From assembly GCA_017557405.1 (NCBI GenBank), contig JAFYYV010000005.1, positions 1 through 49,228 on the forward strand: a DNA stretch of 49,228 nucleotides, read 5' to 3'. Of the stretch, positions 1 through 7,690 are shown piece by piece. Origin of the DNA: Prevotella sp. (lineage in GTDB: Bacteria > Bacteroidota > Bacteroidia > Bacteroidales > Bacteroidaceae). The first letter of the stretch is position 1. Each line of letters opens with the position of its first letter. The notes below the pieces were generated by a model. It ran no database searches and was not told where the DNA came from. It saw nothing but the letters and a program-made list of their open reading frames with translations. The position numbers were made by a program, and so were the translations under genes.

Positions 1-19
1 ATTTTATAATTTTATAATT

Positions 20-1120
20 TTATAATTTTCCTAACTCCATCAATATCTGCACGATACGCTCGGCAGAACGGCCATCCCAACGATCGGGCAGGCTACTTGA
101 TTTCCATTCACCTCGAACCATCTTGCCCACCATCTCTCCTAACAGCTCAGCATCCTCGCCGACAAGCACGTTCGTGCCCACTTTCACCGTCTCGATATGC
201 TCCGTATAACTGTTCAGCGTGATGCAAGGAACGCCGTTGAAAGTCGCCTCCTCGGCCACATTGCCCGAATCGGTGATGATTCCGAGTGCATGAGCGGTCA
301 GCCAGCCAAACTCCAGATAACCCAGCGGCGCATGAAGTATGAAAGAAGAAGAAGGAATGCCTAACCTTTTCACAATCTCTCCCACCACTTCGGCAGAACG
401 TCCGCGCAAAGGAGCCACCACAAGCGTTCCGTTGGCATTGTCAACAATCGCCTTCACCATTCGCTCAAGGTTTTCCACATCGGCCATCAAAGCCTTGCGA
501 TTCAACGTGAACACCAAATAACTCTTCCCCTTCAAACTCTCAAGATCGGAAGGAGCCTTCAACCTACCAAGATTGAAACGCAAGGTGTCCATCAAGATGT
601 TGCCGACCGTGTAAATCTTCGACAATTCAGCTCCCTCGCGGGTGGCAATGCTGCTCGCGCCCATACCAGCCGTGAATAATAAATCACTTAAACCATCGAT
701 GACTAACCGATTGATTTCCTTAGGCATACTGATGTCGAAGCTACGCGTTCCAGCCACCAAATGAGCCAATGTCACACCTTGTTTTTTGGTGACAATAGCG
801 GCAGCCATCGTTGAAGCAAGATCATCAACCACGATGACCACATCCGTCTTGTTCGCCTGAAGATAATGCTCGAAAGCCGACATTACCTGACCTGTCAACT
901 CGTTCAGATTCTCGCAATCCACACCCAAGAACACACCTGGGCGCGCAATCTGCAAATCCTCGAACAACGAGTCCTCTAAGGTCGCATCGTCTTCACGACC
1001 CGCATAAACCAGCGCAAAACTAATGTCGCGCCCATGCTTTTGCGCATTTTCAATCGCACGCACAATAGGCGCCACCTTTACAAAATTCGGCCGTGCACCA
1101 GCTACAATACATACGTTCAT
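20..1120 (-). CDS. wecB: UDP-N-acetylglucosamine 2-epimerase, non-hydrolysing
   Basis: This cytoplasmic enzyme interconverts UDP-GlcNAc and UDP-ManNAc, supplying ManNAc-type sugars for surface polysaccharide. The N-terminus reads MNVCIVAGARPNFVKVAPI, the classic Rossmann start of the WecB/MnaA family. A glycine-rich GNVAEEATFNGVPCITL stretch near the C-terminus matches the UDP-binding half, and about 366 residues is the usual length. The open frame reaches a GTG at 1129 and an ATG at 1126; I chose the ATG at 1120 because the family begins with this peptide. The gene stands alone, with a good promoter upstream (1146-1176) and a 22-bp-period repeat array just behind the promoter. It is not in a visible capsule cluster here. 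Family call is firm; the pathway is inferred. Confidence 0.93.
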   Translation of the reverse strand: MNVCIVAGARPNFVKVAPIVRAIENAQKHGRDISFALVYAGREDDATLEDSLFEDLQIARPGVFLGVDCENLNELTGQVMSAFEHYLQANKTDVVIVVDDLASTMAAAIVTKKQGVTLAHLVAGTRSFDISMPKEINRLVIDGLSDLLFTAGMGASSIATREGAELSKIYTVGNILMDTLRFNLGRLKAPSDLESLKGKSYLVFTLNRKALMADVENLERMVKAIVDNANGTLVVAPLRGRSAEVVGEIVKRLGIPSSSFILHAPLGYLEFGWLTAHALGIITDSGNVAEEATFNGVPCITLNSYTEHIETVKVGTNVLVGEDAELLGEMVGKMVRGEWKSSSLPDRWDGRSAERIVQILMELGKL

Positions 1121-1145
1121 AAGCATCACATTTTTCGTTACACCG

Positions 1146-1176
1146 CAAAGGTAAGCATTTTTATTGAAATGACAAA
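1146..1176 (-). promoter_or_regulatory. Bacteroidetes-type promoter of wecB
   Basis: Read on the minus strand, TACCTTTG (1153-1146) is a perfect TAnnTTTG -7 element. TTTG at 1176-1173 lies 19 nt upstream as the -33 element. Transcription would start about 15-20 nt before the wecB ATG. The 22-bp repeat array begins 4 nt beyond the -33 box. Confidence 0.7.
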
Positions 1177-1179
1177 ATG

Positions 1180-1267
1180 AAAGCTATGCTTTTGATGAAC
1201 AAAAGCTATGCTTTAAGCGCCTCAAAGCTATGCTTTCATCGTGTCAAAGCATATCTTTGGGAAAACA
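1180..1267. repeat. 22-bp-period intergenic repeat array, locus 1 (4 units)
   Basis: Four units start at 1180, 1202, 1224 and 1246, exactly 22 nt apart. Each begins with AAAGCTATGCTTT or a close variant (the last is AAAGCATATCTTT), followed by a less conserved 9-nt part. The core is itself palindromic. Related arrays with the same period occur at 7083-7140 and 24613-24678. This one abuts the wecB promoter; the rest of the gap to 1475 shows nothing else I recognise. Confidence 0.75.
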
Positions 1268-1475
1268 AGGTCAATTGGTAAGAAATGTTTAAAAACCCGT
1301 TATTTAATTCAACTTTTTTCTGACACTTTGCTCGCATTCGCAGCTTTTCGGTAACACTCTGATTTTCCGCATTTTGCAAAAAACGGAGAGCTACAAGATT
1401 CTTCGTGCTTTTGTTGACGAAATAATCAGAAAAAAGAAGAATGGTTGTCGGATTATTCAAAGAAAAGTTGAAGGG

Positions 1476-1509
1476 TTGACGGTTTTTTCAAAGAAAATTT
1501 GTATATTTG
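1476..1509 (+). promoter_or_regulatory. Promoter of the VanZ-like/AAA+ gene pair
   Basis: TATATTTG at 1502-1509 fits the TAnnTTTG -7 element. TTGA at 1476-1479 is a weak -33 match 22 nt upstream. The sequence TTCAAAGAAAA occurs twice nearby (about 1457 and 1488), 31 nt apart, and could be an operator; that is a guess. Confidence 0.5.
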
Positions 1510-1568
1510 TGGCCACGAAACACCAAAGACCGTCCTTACAAGCGGGAAACACGAATGTCGAGGAAAGC

Positions 1569-1997
1569 ATGAAACCAAGACACGAACAATCGCTCAGCGC
1601 TGCATTGCTGTTGGTTGGTGGAGCCATCTATCTGCTTTTCCGCCCACAGACATTGCTGATGTTCCACATTGCCGACAACTTGGGGTTCACATCGGCCATC
1701 AACGCTGCTCGCACATTGACCGACTATTGCCACCCACCCCACCTGTTGACAGATAGTGTTCCTGGCGGATTATGGTCGGCTGCTTACGTGTTGCTCATCG
1801 ATAGCTTGCTGAAGCGGCAAACCATTAAACAGAAAATCATTGCCGCCAGCATCATCCCTCTCGTGGGCGCGGCTTCAGAGGTGCTTCAACTTTGGGGCGT
1901 TTTGCCCGGCACATTCGATTCATTCGACCTGCTGTGCTATTTGCTCCCAATCCTTATCTACATAGCCATTCAACTAAGGAAACGACAAAAAACATAA
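1569..1997 (+). CDS. VanZ-like small integral membrane protein
   Basis: This 142-residue protein has about four hydrophobic helices. The C-terminal stretch ASEVLQLWGVLPGTFDSFD followed by a hydrophobic helix resembles the VanZ-like pattern (E..Q, then D..DLL). VanZ relatives are membrane proteins of mostly unknown role; one confers low-level teicoplanin resistance. The frame stays open upstream to 1374, but a TAnnTTTG promoter at 1502 and the first hydrophobic helix favour the ATG at 1569 (MKPRHEQSL). The next gene starts 6 nt after the stop, so the two are probably co-transcribed, and both proteins are at the membrane. The VanZ assignment rests on a short motif and is moderate. Confidence 0.75.
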   Translation: MKPRHEQSLSAALLLVGGAIYLLFRPQTLLMFHIADNLGFTSAINAARTLTDYCHPPHLLTDSVPGGLWSAAYVLLIDSLLKRQTIKQKIIAASIIPLVGAASEVLQLWGVLPGTFDSFDLLCYLLPILIYIAIQLRKRQKT

Positions 1998-2003
1998 CAC
2001 AAA

Positions 2004-3068
2004 ATGATAGGAAACAACAATTTCTTCACCAGTAAGCAACTGACCATCATCATCATTTGCGCATCTGCCATCTTCATTTTGCTAGGCATCATGACGATGG
2101 TTATTCCAACCGAAGATGAACAAACCAACAAGGAACTCGTAGCCGACGATGATAGCGGTGACGAACAAGGACGAAAATACAAATTCCTCTCCAAGGAAGA
2201 CCGCAAGGAGGGCATTGACAACAAAGACAGCGTTGTCGTGAACAAACCCATCGAGGGCGATCCCTACCAAGAACTCGATGAACTCATAGGCCTCGAGAAT
2301 GTGAAAGAAGAAGTACGCTCGCTTGCCAACTATGTGAAAGTGCAGCAGATGCGCAAAGAGAAAGGATTGAAAACGCCCCAACTTTCGCTTCACCTCGTGT
2401 TCACGGGAAGTCCAGGAACGGGTAAGACAACTGTTGCTCGCATCGTAGCACGCATATATAAGGATCTCGGAGTGCTCAAGAAAGGTCATCTTGTTGAAAC
2501 CGACCGCTCAGGACTTATCGGGCAATATGTCGGGCAGACGGCTCCACGCGTGAACGCCCTCTGCGATTCGGCTCTCAACGGAGTGCTCTTCATTGATGAA
2601 GCATATGCTCTCACGCAAAGCCAAAGCTCGCAAGACTATGGTGCAGAAGCTGTTGCAACGCTCCTCAAACGTATGGAAGATGATCGCGATCGGCTGGTTG
2701 TCATCGTGGCAGGATACACCAACGAGATGAAGAAATTCATCGACACCAACCCAGGTCTCCAGTCACGCTTCAACAGATACATCAACTTCCCCGACTACAA
2801 TCCCGAAGAGCTCTACCAAATCTTCCGAATGTACCTCAGGAAAAACGAATACACCATCACGCAAGAAGCCGCCTCTCACCTGAAGAATCGATTGGAATAC
2901 GTGGTCGAACACAAAGATCGCAACTTTGGAAACGCCCGATATGTGCGCAACTTGTTTGAGAAAGCCATTCAATGCCAAGCCAACAGATTGGAAAAAACAA
3001 AGAACCCAACTGCTGAAGAACTGGCAGAACTCACACTCGCTGACATTCAAGAGGCTATGAAACAATAA
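2004..3068 (+). CDS. Membrane-anchored CbbX/SpoVK-type AAA+ ATPase
   Basis: The 354-residue protein has one N-terminal transmembrane helix (about residues 12-34), an acidic linker (36-85), then a single AAA+ module. Walker A is GSPGTGKT (135-142), Walker B is LFIDEA (195-200), and NPGLQSRF supplies a likely arginine finger (R255). This matches the CbbX/SpoVK family, hexameric remodelling ATPases related to Rubisco activase. No Rubisco is present, so the substrate is unknown. The anchor would place the ring at the cytoplasmic face of the inner membrane. It follows the VanZ-like gene by 6 nt and ends at a strong terminator. A second protein of the family, with another N-terminal region, is at 12015. 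Confidence 0.9.
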   Translation: MIGNNNFFTSKQLTIIIICASAIFILLGIMTMVIPTEDEQTNKELVADDDSGDEQGRKYKFLSKEDRKEGIDNKDSVVVNKPIEGDPYQELDELIGLENVKEEVRSLANYVKVQQMRKEKGLKTPQLSLHLVFTGSPGTGKTTVARIVARIYKDLGVLKKGHLVETDRSGLIGQYVGQTAPRVNALCDSALNGVLFIDEAYALTQSQSSQDYGAEAVATLLKRMEDDRDRLVVIVAGYTNEMKKFIDTNPGLQSRFNRYINFPDYNPEELYQIFRMYLRKNEYTITQEAASHLKNRLEYVVEHKDRNFGNARYVRNLFEKAIQCQANRLEKTKNPTAEELAELTLADIQEAMKQ

Positions 3069-3095
3069 CGAGAATCAGTTTTGCTACATAAACCA

Positions 3096-3132
3096 AGACA
3101 CCCGCTTCTGTTCAAAGCGGGTGTCTTTTTTA
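3096..3132 (+). terminator. Rho-independent terminator after the AAA+ gene
   Basis: A 12-bp stem (AGACACCCGCTT pairing with AAGCGGGTGTCT) has a short loop and is followed by a run of T residues. It closes the 1569-3068 operon and separates it from the convergent lipoprotein gene. Confidence 0.9.
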
Positions 3133-3152
3133 TCGAAGTACAATGAAGGTAA

Positions 3153-3626
3153 TCAACGATTCTTCAATTGTGATTTATCGATGACAACATAAATGGTATC
3201 AATAACGTGTCCTTCGCGCGCAGTACCGTTGCGCAGAGGATTGGCAAAATCACGATCTAATATAGTTACATCATCAACGAAATAATCGGAACGGCCACGG
3301 TTTCCAAACCAATTCTTGCCCTGCACTTTATGATACTTCACTTTGATTTTCCATCCCTCTATCTGAGCCTGATAGAGTAACTTCACCAAAGAGTCTTGGT
3401 CATTACGATCGTTATCAAGCGAGAAAGTGAATGGTTCGCCAGCGGTGTTCATACCTGTCTGCGTCAGATTAAGACGACCATCCCATGAATCCCAAATGAG
3501 ACCCGACTGAGCAAACTCTATCACGGTTCCCACTTTCTCTCCTCGCGAATAGTTTTCAGTACATGCTGTCAATCCGAGAACCAACAGCATGCCTGAAATG
3601 ATGTGAAAAAGATGTTTCATCTTCAT
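3153..3626 (-). CDS. Small lipoprotein of unknown function
   Basis: This 157-residue protein has a type II signal peptide: after MKMKHLF comes a hydrophobic core ending LGLTAC, so Cys22 is the likely lipidation site. The mature part is short and contains charged beta-type sequence with no domain I recognise. The start ATG overlaps the stop of the SPFH gene (TAATG), which indicates translational coupling. It is the last gene of the NfeD-SPFH-lipoprotein series. Its job may be tied to the SPFH membrane microdomain, but that is inference from position only. Confidence 0.8.
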   Translation of the reverse strand: MKMKHLFHIISGMLLVLGLTACTENYSRGEKVGTVIEFAQSGLIWDSWDGRLNLTQTGMNTAGEPFTFSLDNDRNDQDSLVKLLYQAQIEGWKIKVKYHKVQGKNWFGNRGRSDYFVDDVTILDRDFANPLRNGTAREGHVIDTIYVVIDKSQLKNR

Positions 3627-4579
3627 TATTCCCCTCTGAACAGTTCCTTGATACCAGCCAACGAACCCATCACGTTGGTGGCTTCGAAGGGCAGGTAGAC
3701 GGTCTTCGTCTGCTGGTTGTGGGCCAGTTCTTCCATCATCGAGATGTACTTCTGAGCCAGCAGGTAGTTGGCAGGATTGCTCGACTTGCCCACAGCCTCA
3801 GTCACCAGTTCGATGGCCTTGGCTTCAGCTTCAGCCTTGCGGATGCGAGCCTGAGCCTCACCCTCAGCATGCAGAATCTCCTGCTGCTTCACGGCTTCAG
3901 CGCGGTTGATGGTGGCAGCCTTCTCACCCTCCGACTGCAGAATCTGCGACTGCTTGTCACCCTCAGAAGTCAAGATGGCAGCACGCTTGTTACGCTCAGC
4001 CTGCATCTGCTTCTCCATCGCATTCAGCACAGACGATGGCGGGATGATGTCCTGCAGCTCCACACGGTTCACCTTCACACCCCACTTGTCAGTAGCATCG
4101 TCGAGCACGGCACGCAGCTTGGTGTTGATGGTGTCACGCGAAGTCAGCGTCTGGTCGAGTTCCAGCTCACCGATGATGTTACGCAATGTGGTCTGCGTGA
4201 GCTTCTCAATAGCGTTGGGAAGGTTCGAAATCTCATACACAGCCTTGAAGGGATCCACAATCTGGAAATACAGCAGGGCGTTAATCTCCATCTGGATGTT
4301 ATCCTTCGTAATCACGTTCTGGCGGTCGAAGTCGTACACTTGCTCACGAAGGTCAATCGTGTTCGAATAGGCATAGCGGCCACGCTGCAACACGACAATC
4401 TCCTTTGCCCGGTCGATGAACGGGATGATGATGTTGATACCCGGCTTCAGCGTTGCATAGTAGCGACCCAGACGCTCAATGATCTTGGTTTCGCTCTGCG
4501 GGATGATGACCAACGCCATCTTGGCGAAGATGATTACCAAAACGACGATGGCAATCAATACATAACTCATAATGTCCAT
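3626..4579 (-). CDS. SPFH/Band 7 stomatin-like membrane protein
   Basis: The 317-residue protein starts with one transmembrane helix (about residues 5-27) and enters an SPFH/Band 7 domain, seen in QSETKIIERLGRYYATLKPG and ALLYFQIVDPFKAVYEI. A long Ala/Glu/Lys-rich helix (about 190-260) promotes oligomerisation in this family. It resembles QmcA/stomatin-like proteins, which form large membrane rings and often act with NfeD partners and proteases such as FtsH. The upstream gene here is NfeD-like, the standard pairing, and the downstream lipoprotein overlaps the stop by a base. Family is certain; the exact role is not. Confidence 0.93.
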   Translation of the reverse strand: MDIMSYVLIAIVVLVIIFAKMALVIIPQSETKIIERLGRYYATLKPGINIIIPFIDRAKEIVVLQRGRYAYSNTIDLREQVYDFDRQNVITKDNIQMEINALLYFQIVDPFKAVYEISNLPNAIEKLTQTTLRNIIGELELDQTLTSRDTINTKLRAVLDDATDKWGVKVNRVELQDIIPPSSVLNAMEKQMQAERNKRAAILTSEGDKQSQILQSEGEKAATINRAEAVKQQEILHAEGEAQARIRKAEAEAKAIELVTEAVGKSSNPANYLLAQKYISMMEELAHNQQTKTVYLPFEATNVMGSLAGIKELFRGE

Positions 4580-4630
4580 AATGATAATGTTTTAAGTTTG
4601 TAATTATTGATGATTAATGTTTATTATTCC

Positions 4631-5080
4631 TTAGATTTCCTCCACCGTGATGATGATGCTTTCGCGATCGACCACTCGAACGTTCTTGCCCACAGCAACC
4701 GACACATCGTCTTTTGCCACAGCCTTCCAAACGTCGCCGTCAATCTGCACACGGCCAAAACCGCCTGCCTCGATAGCCTCTACCACACGGCCGCGCCTTC
4801 CAATCAGCGCATCGGCATTACTCACACGGTTCTTGTCTTTGCGATGCAGATAGCGCAATGCGAACGGACGAACCAAGAAAAGACTCAGCAACGTGAACAG
4901 GGCGAACACGCTGAGTTGGACGTAGAATCCAGCACCAAATGCTGCAAACACAGCTGCGAAAACAGCTCCAATGGAGAAGCAGATGATGAAGAAATCGCCT
5001 GCCGTGAGCTCCAGAATCAGGCAAAGGACCGATACCACAGCCCATAACTGCCAAAGATGTTGTGCAAAATAATCAATCAT
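4631..5080 (-). CDS. NfeD-like membrane protein
   Basis: This 149-residue protein has an N-terminal group of hydrophobic helices (about residues 8-75). A C-terminal OB-fold-type domain follows, containing LIGRRGRVVEAIEAGGFGRV and ending VVDRESIIITVEEI. That is the short NfeD architecture without a ClpP-like protease domain. NfeD proteins pair with SPFH/stomatin proteins, as here: the SPFH gene follows 51 nt downstream. The open frame continues upstream to 5173, but that extension is hydrophilic, unlike the family, and runs into the preceding gene, so I use the ATG at 5080. Confidence 0.9.
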   Translation of the reverse strand: MIDYFAQHLWQLWAVVSVLCLILELTAGDFFIICFSIGAVFAAVFAAFGAGFYVQLSVFALFTLLSLFLVRPFALRYLHRKDKNRVSNADALIGRRGRVVEAIEAGGFGRVQIDGDVWKAVAKDDVSVAVGKNVRVVDRESIIITVEEI

Positions 5081-5145
5081 ATTTTCCAAAATTTTAATTG
5101 TTTCTATTCTATTTAATGCAATCCAACTAGTTGATTTTCTCGATG

Positions 5146-5826
5146 TTACAGAGTCAAGACAAAATCGTCCCAATCCTTTGAAGACCCTTTTTCTCCAAAC
5201 ACCTTCTGGTAGAGTCGGCTCCGAGTGGAAGCCACGCTTTCCTTCGAGTGGGCCGTAAGTGTCGCGATGTCCTTCGGCTGGATGTGTATCTTGGTGAGCA
5301 AGCTCACCCGATAGTCCTGGTCGCTCATGCGATAGAGGTTGTAGAGACGTTCCGTGAAGCCTGTGTAAACCGAGTTCACCACTTGCTCCAGCTGATTCCA
5401 GTCACTATCACCGAGGCTTCTTCCTTCGTTCATCAGGCGTTTGATGCGCAGATAGATGTCGCTCCCGAAGATCACCGTTTCGGCTTGATTGCGTTTCTCG
5501 GTCTCAATCTCCGCCATTCGGTTGGCATAGTCGAGCCTTGTCTTCTTCTCCTCCAGTTCCAGTTTCAACACGGAATTCTCATCACCCAGCTTTCGAATCA
5601 AGCCTTCCAGTTCGGCAATCTTCCTTCTGTTCTGCTCAATTCCCTCCTTACTCGAAGCCTGCTGCTCCTCCTGCATCACGCGAACCTTATTTAAACGTTC
5701 TTGCAAGTCAAGTACTTTGCGGCGGCTGTTCTGCACGGTGAGCACAAACAGCAAAGCGTAAATCACAATTCCTATGATCACTAGGAACCATTCGCGGTCG
5801 GTCAATATGGTCATTGTCTCAATCAT
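5146..5826 (-). CDS. Membrane-anchored coiled-coil regulator with C-terminal LuxR-like helix-turn-helix
   Basis: With the start at 5826 the protein has 226 residues. A single transmembrane helix lies near residues 14-31, a long charged coiled coil follows (about 35-115), and the C-terminus carries an HTH-like segment (IQPKDIATLTAHSKESVAST followed by RSRLYQKVFG). This is the layout of Bacteroidetes membrane-bound transcription regulators, often fused to TPRs; here the sensor part is only a coiled coil. The frame opens upstream to 5928, but TATCTTTG on the minus strand at 5838-5831 is a -7 promoter box. The transcript would then begin almost at this ATG or just before the alternative ATG at 5814. 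Its target is unknown; the NfeD gene follows 65 nt downstream. Confidence 0.75.
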   Translation of the reverse strand: MIETMTILTDREWFLVIIGIVIYALLFVLTVQNSRRKVLDLQERLNKVRVMQEEQQASSKEGIEQNRRKIAELEGLIRKLGDENSVLKLELEEKKTRLDYANRMAEIETEKRNQAETVIFGSDIYLRIKRLMNEGRSLGDSDWNQLEQVVNSVYTGFTERLYNLYRMSDQDYRVSLLTKIHIQPKDIATLTAHSKESVASTRSRLYQKVFGEKGSSKDWDDFVLTL

Positions 5827-5968
5827 ACTGCAAAGATAAACAAAAAAAAGAGACCTTGCAAGAAAATCCGTTCTCAATAGTTTGCAATTATATTCACGGT
5901 TTGCAAAAGTTAAAAAGTTGGTTCGCAAAACCTGTATTCAGTTCGCAAAAGTTTGCAAAAACCGCATT

Positions 5969-6259
5969 CTAAGTGCAAAAATGGTCATTTCTGCGGTGAC
6001 CTTTTTTTGTATACAACCCACTCTCGTTGATGAAGATGGCTCGAGTTTCATAGGCAGTGTCGTGAATCACGACGGTGCTTGTCTTGAAGTTAGAAGCAGT
6101 GCACCGAATCGGTGCAGTGCCTGTCTTGAAGTTAGAACCTGCGCCCTGAATCAGGGAGGTGGTTTTTACTACAAGTCCGCTCTCGTTGATAAATGTAACT
6201 TTCTGAGTTCCAGCGGGGGCACTATCTTTAGCCATTGCAGTCGCAATGGCTAATCCCAC
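5969..6259 (-). pseudogene. Possible BRO/antirepressor-like gene remnant (very tentative)
   Basis: The minus-strand reading frame contains two copies of FINESGL (KVTFINESGLVV near the start, IFINESGLYTKKGH near the end). That phrase resembles the phage BRO-N/antirepressor core. They flank 14-residue repeats with SNFKT. No complete domain exists, and the opposite strand is open over much the same stretch. I treat it as possible decayed or repeat-derived sequence, not an expressed gene. Confidence 0.2.
6059..6156. repeat. 42-bp tandem repeats, each with a covarying palindrome
   Basis: Three palindromes are centred at 6066, 6108 and 6150, exactly 42 nt apart: GTCGTGAATCACGAC, TGCACCGAATCGGTGCA and CCCTGAATCAGGG. 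All share a GAATC centre while the stems differ but remain complementary. Between them TGTCTTGAAGTTAGAA recurs identically twice. This fills part of the gap 5827-6249. The rest of that gap has several GTTTGCAAAA/GTTCGCAAAA copies (5879-5960) and nothing coding I trust. Confidence 0.75.
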
Positions 6260-6603
6260 CCTTCATCATCATTATTCTCCATATATCGGCTCATCCCGTT
6301 ATCATCCATATCGTCCTCCGAAGCAGGGTCAAACCCTCGCATATTGTCATACTCCCTCGACTTCTCCGAGCGTGGAGAATACGAAGAACTTGAAGGGGTA
6401 TTCTTCCCCTTTTTGGGAGACACCTCTGGAGCCGCTTTTTCTTCCACAGGAGCTGCTATCGTATCGCGCGCGGGCACATATTCCACTTGCTCAACCGCAG
6501 GCTTCTCATCGAAGTTTTCTGGCTTCGCTTGCTGTGCTTTATTACAAGAAAACAATATAATCATTCCCACGAATAGGAAGAGCCATTTAGCTAGTTTCTT
6601 CAT
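6250..6603 (-). CDS. Small acidic lipoprotein, unknown function
   Basis: From the ATG at 6603 the product has 117 residues: MKKLAKWLFLFVGMIILFSC is a lipoprotein signal with Cys20 as the lipid site. The mature part is low complexity, rich in Pro, Glu, Ser and Lys, then very acidic (DPASEDDMDDNG), with no fold I recognise. A promoter with both boxes (TACTTTTG and TTTG, 6648-6678) lies upstream and argues against the longer frame to 6672. It is probably monocistronic and envelope-located. A disordered, acidic lipoprotein like this could be a spacer or stress-linked factor, but nothing shows that. Confidence 0.75.
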   Translation of the reverse strand: MKKLAKWLFLFVGMIILFSCNKAQQAKPENFDEKPAVEQVEYVPARDTIAAPVEEKAAPEVSPKKGKNTPSSSSYSPRSEKSREYDNMRGFDPASEDDMDDNGMSRYMENNDDEGWD

Positions 6604-6647
6604 GTTGTTATTGTTTAGGTTCTCTATATCATCGCCACTTTCAGTGA

Positions 6648-6678
6648 CAAAAGTACAAAATATTTTTGACATCTCAAA
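6648..6678 (-). promoter_or_regulatory. Promoter of the small acidic lipoprotein gene
   Basis: On the minus strand TACTTTTG (6655-6648) and TTTG (6678-6675) are separated by 19 nt. That is the spacing expected for the Bacteroidetes primary sigma factor. Confidence 0.6.
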
Positions 6679-6728
6679 ATGAGATGGTAAAATTTTTCAA
6701 CAAAATCAGAACTCAAAGGTGGAATTCG

Positions 6729-6921
6729 TGAAAACGTGAATATGTGACAATCAATATGTCGAGCATTTCCAATGGGGTTTTAGATTGAATGGATTAAGTA
6801 GTAAATAATAACAAAGTGTAATAGTAATAATTTTATTATAATATATAAATATATTATAATAACCTATCGGTTAGGGGGGCCCTTTTGCATGTTGGCACCC
6901 TACCTACTGTCACAAGTTCAC
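6729..6921. repeat. AT-cored inverted-repeat element, copy 1 (MITE-like)
   Basis: The left arm GTGAATATGTGACA (about 6737-6750) and right arm TGTCACAAGTTCAC (about 6908-6921) are 14-bp inverted repeats with two mismatches. They enclose an AT-rich core of TAATAATTTTATTATAATAT type. The better preserved copy at 24373-24592 has the same GTGAC-type arms and the same kind of core. No ORF is inside. Confidence 0.55.
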
Positions 6922-7082
6922 ATAGTCAGTGAGTATCACAAAACTGCGAGTAAGTGAGAACAGAACGATGCTTGCATCAGTTATGTCGAGCGTGAGCAGT
7001 TTCGACGAAGTCAGTGTGCTCTTACAGCGTCCTGTGGCCTAAATGAAAAATGAAAAATGAAAAATGGCTTGGTCAAGTGCAT

Positions 7083-7140
7083 CTTTGCCCGTGTCATTCC
7101 ATAGCTTTGACCTGCTCATTGTATAGCTTTGAGCGTGTCA
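7083..7140. repeat. 22-bp-period intergenic repeat array, locus 2
   Basis: On the minus strand, CAAAGCTATAC, CAAAGCTATGG and CAAAGATGCAC begin at 7131, 7109 and 7087, exactly 22 nt apart. The linking parts read ATGAGCAGG and ATGACACGG. It is the same family as the arrays at 1180 and 24613. Confidence 0.7.
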
Positions 7141-7181
7141 TTTGTGGTCTCTGAAAAGTGTAAAGATTTTTTACCATGAAA

Positions 7182-7213
7182 TTTGGAGGATTGATTTTTT
7201 TTCACTACCTTTG
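7182..7213 (+). promoter_or_regulatory. Strong promoter with no gene behind it
   Basis: TTTG at 7182-7185, a 20-nt spacer and TACCTTTG at 7206-7213 match the consensus fully. No credible plus-strand ORF follows before the convergent protease gene. It may serve a small RNA or be a relic. Confidence 0.5.
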
Positions 7214-7631
7214 TAGTGTAAAAAATGGATGAGGGATGAAAGATGAAGGATGAACCAACGGTCGCTGGCCGAAGGGAAAAGCAAAGAGTATTAGCCAAGC
7301 GCGCAGGTTGATGTCTGAAGTTCCTTCGAACAATTAAAAAATTAAACAATTAAAAAATTAAAAACTAAAAAACTAATCTATTAACCAAAAGAGGACACAG
7401 AGAAAGGAGGCGGATGAACGAGTAAAGCCAAAAATCCCGGGCAAATGGCTAATCTCTTACCACTTACCTCTCACCTCTCACCTCTAAACTAGAGAGTAAC
7501 TAAAACTATTATTAACCAAATGATGATGAAGGATGAAGGATGAAAGAACCATCGGTCGCTGTCGCGAAGCGGGGAAAGAAATGGGCGAGCTTTGCTCGGG
7601 ATGCAGGTTGGTGGTGAGGCTTTAACAATAA
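7214..7631. other. Non-coding, repeat-laden spacer with two related segments
   Basis: I see no real gene here. Two imperfectly similar segments occur about 300 nt apart (near 7227-7318 and 7531-7612). Each begins with GGATGAAGGATGAA-like runs and contains GGTCGCTG, then a GAAG..GGGAAA part and a GCAGGTTG end. Between them are TTAAAAAATTA runs and CACCTCTCACCTCT runs. The phrase CTATTAACC resembles leaders seen before SusC genes, so decayed leader DNA is possible. Confidence 0.4.
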
Positions 7632-7654
7632 CGGACCACCGAAGGGATGGTCCG
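7632..7654 (-). terminator. Probable terminator of the M48 protease gene
   Basis: CGGACCA (7632-7638) pairs with TGGTCCG (7648-7654) around a 9-nt loop. On the minus strand it is followed by TTATTGTT, a weak T-rich tail. It lies 37 nt beyond the protease stop. Confidence 0.5.
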
Positions 7655-7690
7655 TATTGTTTGCTTATGCAATTGTTTCGACAAGAAGAG

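Noticed and set aside
1180-1267. CRISPR-like periodic array
   Set aside because: The units are 22 nt in total with only 9 nt between cores and partly conserved linkers. There are no unique spacers and no cas genes; it is a short periodic repeat, not CRISPR.
1236-1460. Minus-strand ORF of 74 codons in the wecB upstream gap
   Set aside because: It runs into the 22-bp repeat array, has no recognisable motif, and nothing marks it as expressed.
1374-1568. N-terminal extension of the VanZ-like protein
   Set aside because: It is Lys/Arg-rich, unlike the family, and starts before the likely promoter at 1476-1509.
1374-1997. Toxin-antitoxin pair with the following AAA+ gene
   Set aside because: Gene sizes and domains (VanZ-like membrane protein and AAA+ ATPase) do not fit any toxin-antitoxin type known to me.
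5882-6253. Plus-strand ORF of 123 codons over the 42-bp repeats
   Set aside because: Its openness follows from the repeat periodicity (42 is a multiple of 3). It has no promoter, no family similarity, and the opposite strand is equally open.
7116-7349. Minus-strand ORF of 77 codons
   Set aside because: It overlaps a strong plus-strand promoter and repeat DNA and has no recognisable protein features.
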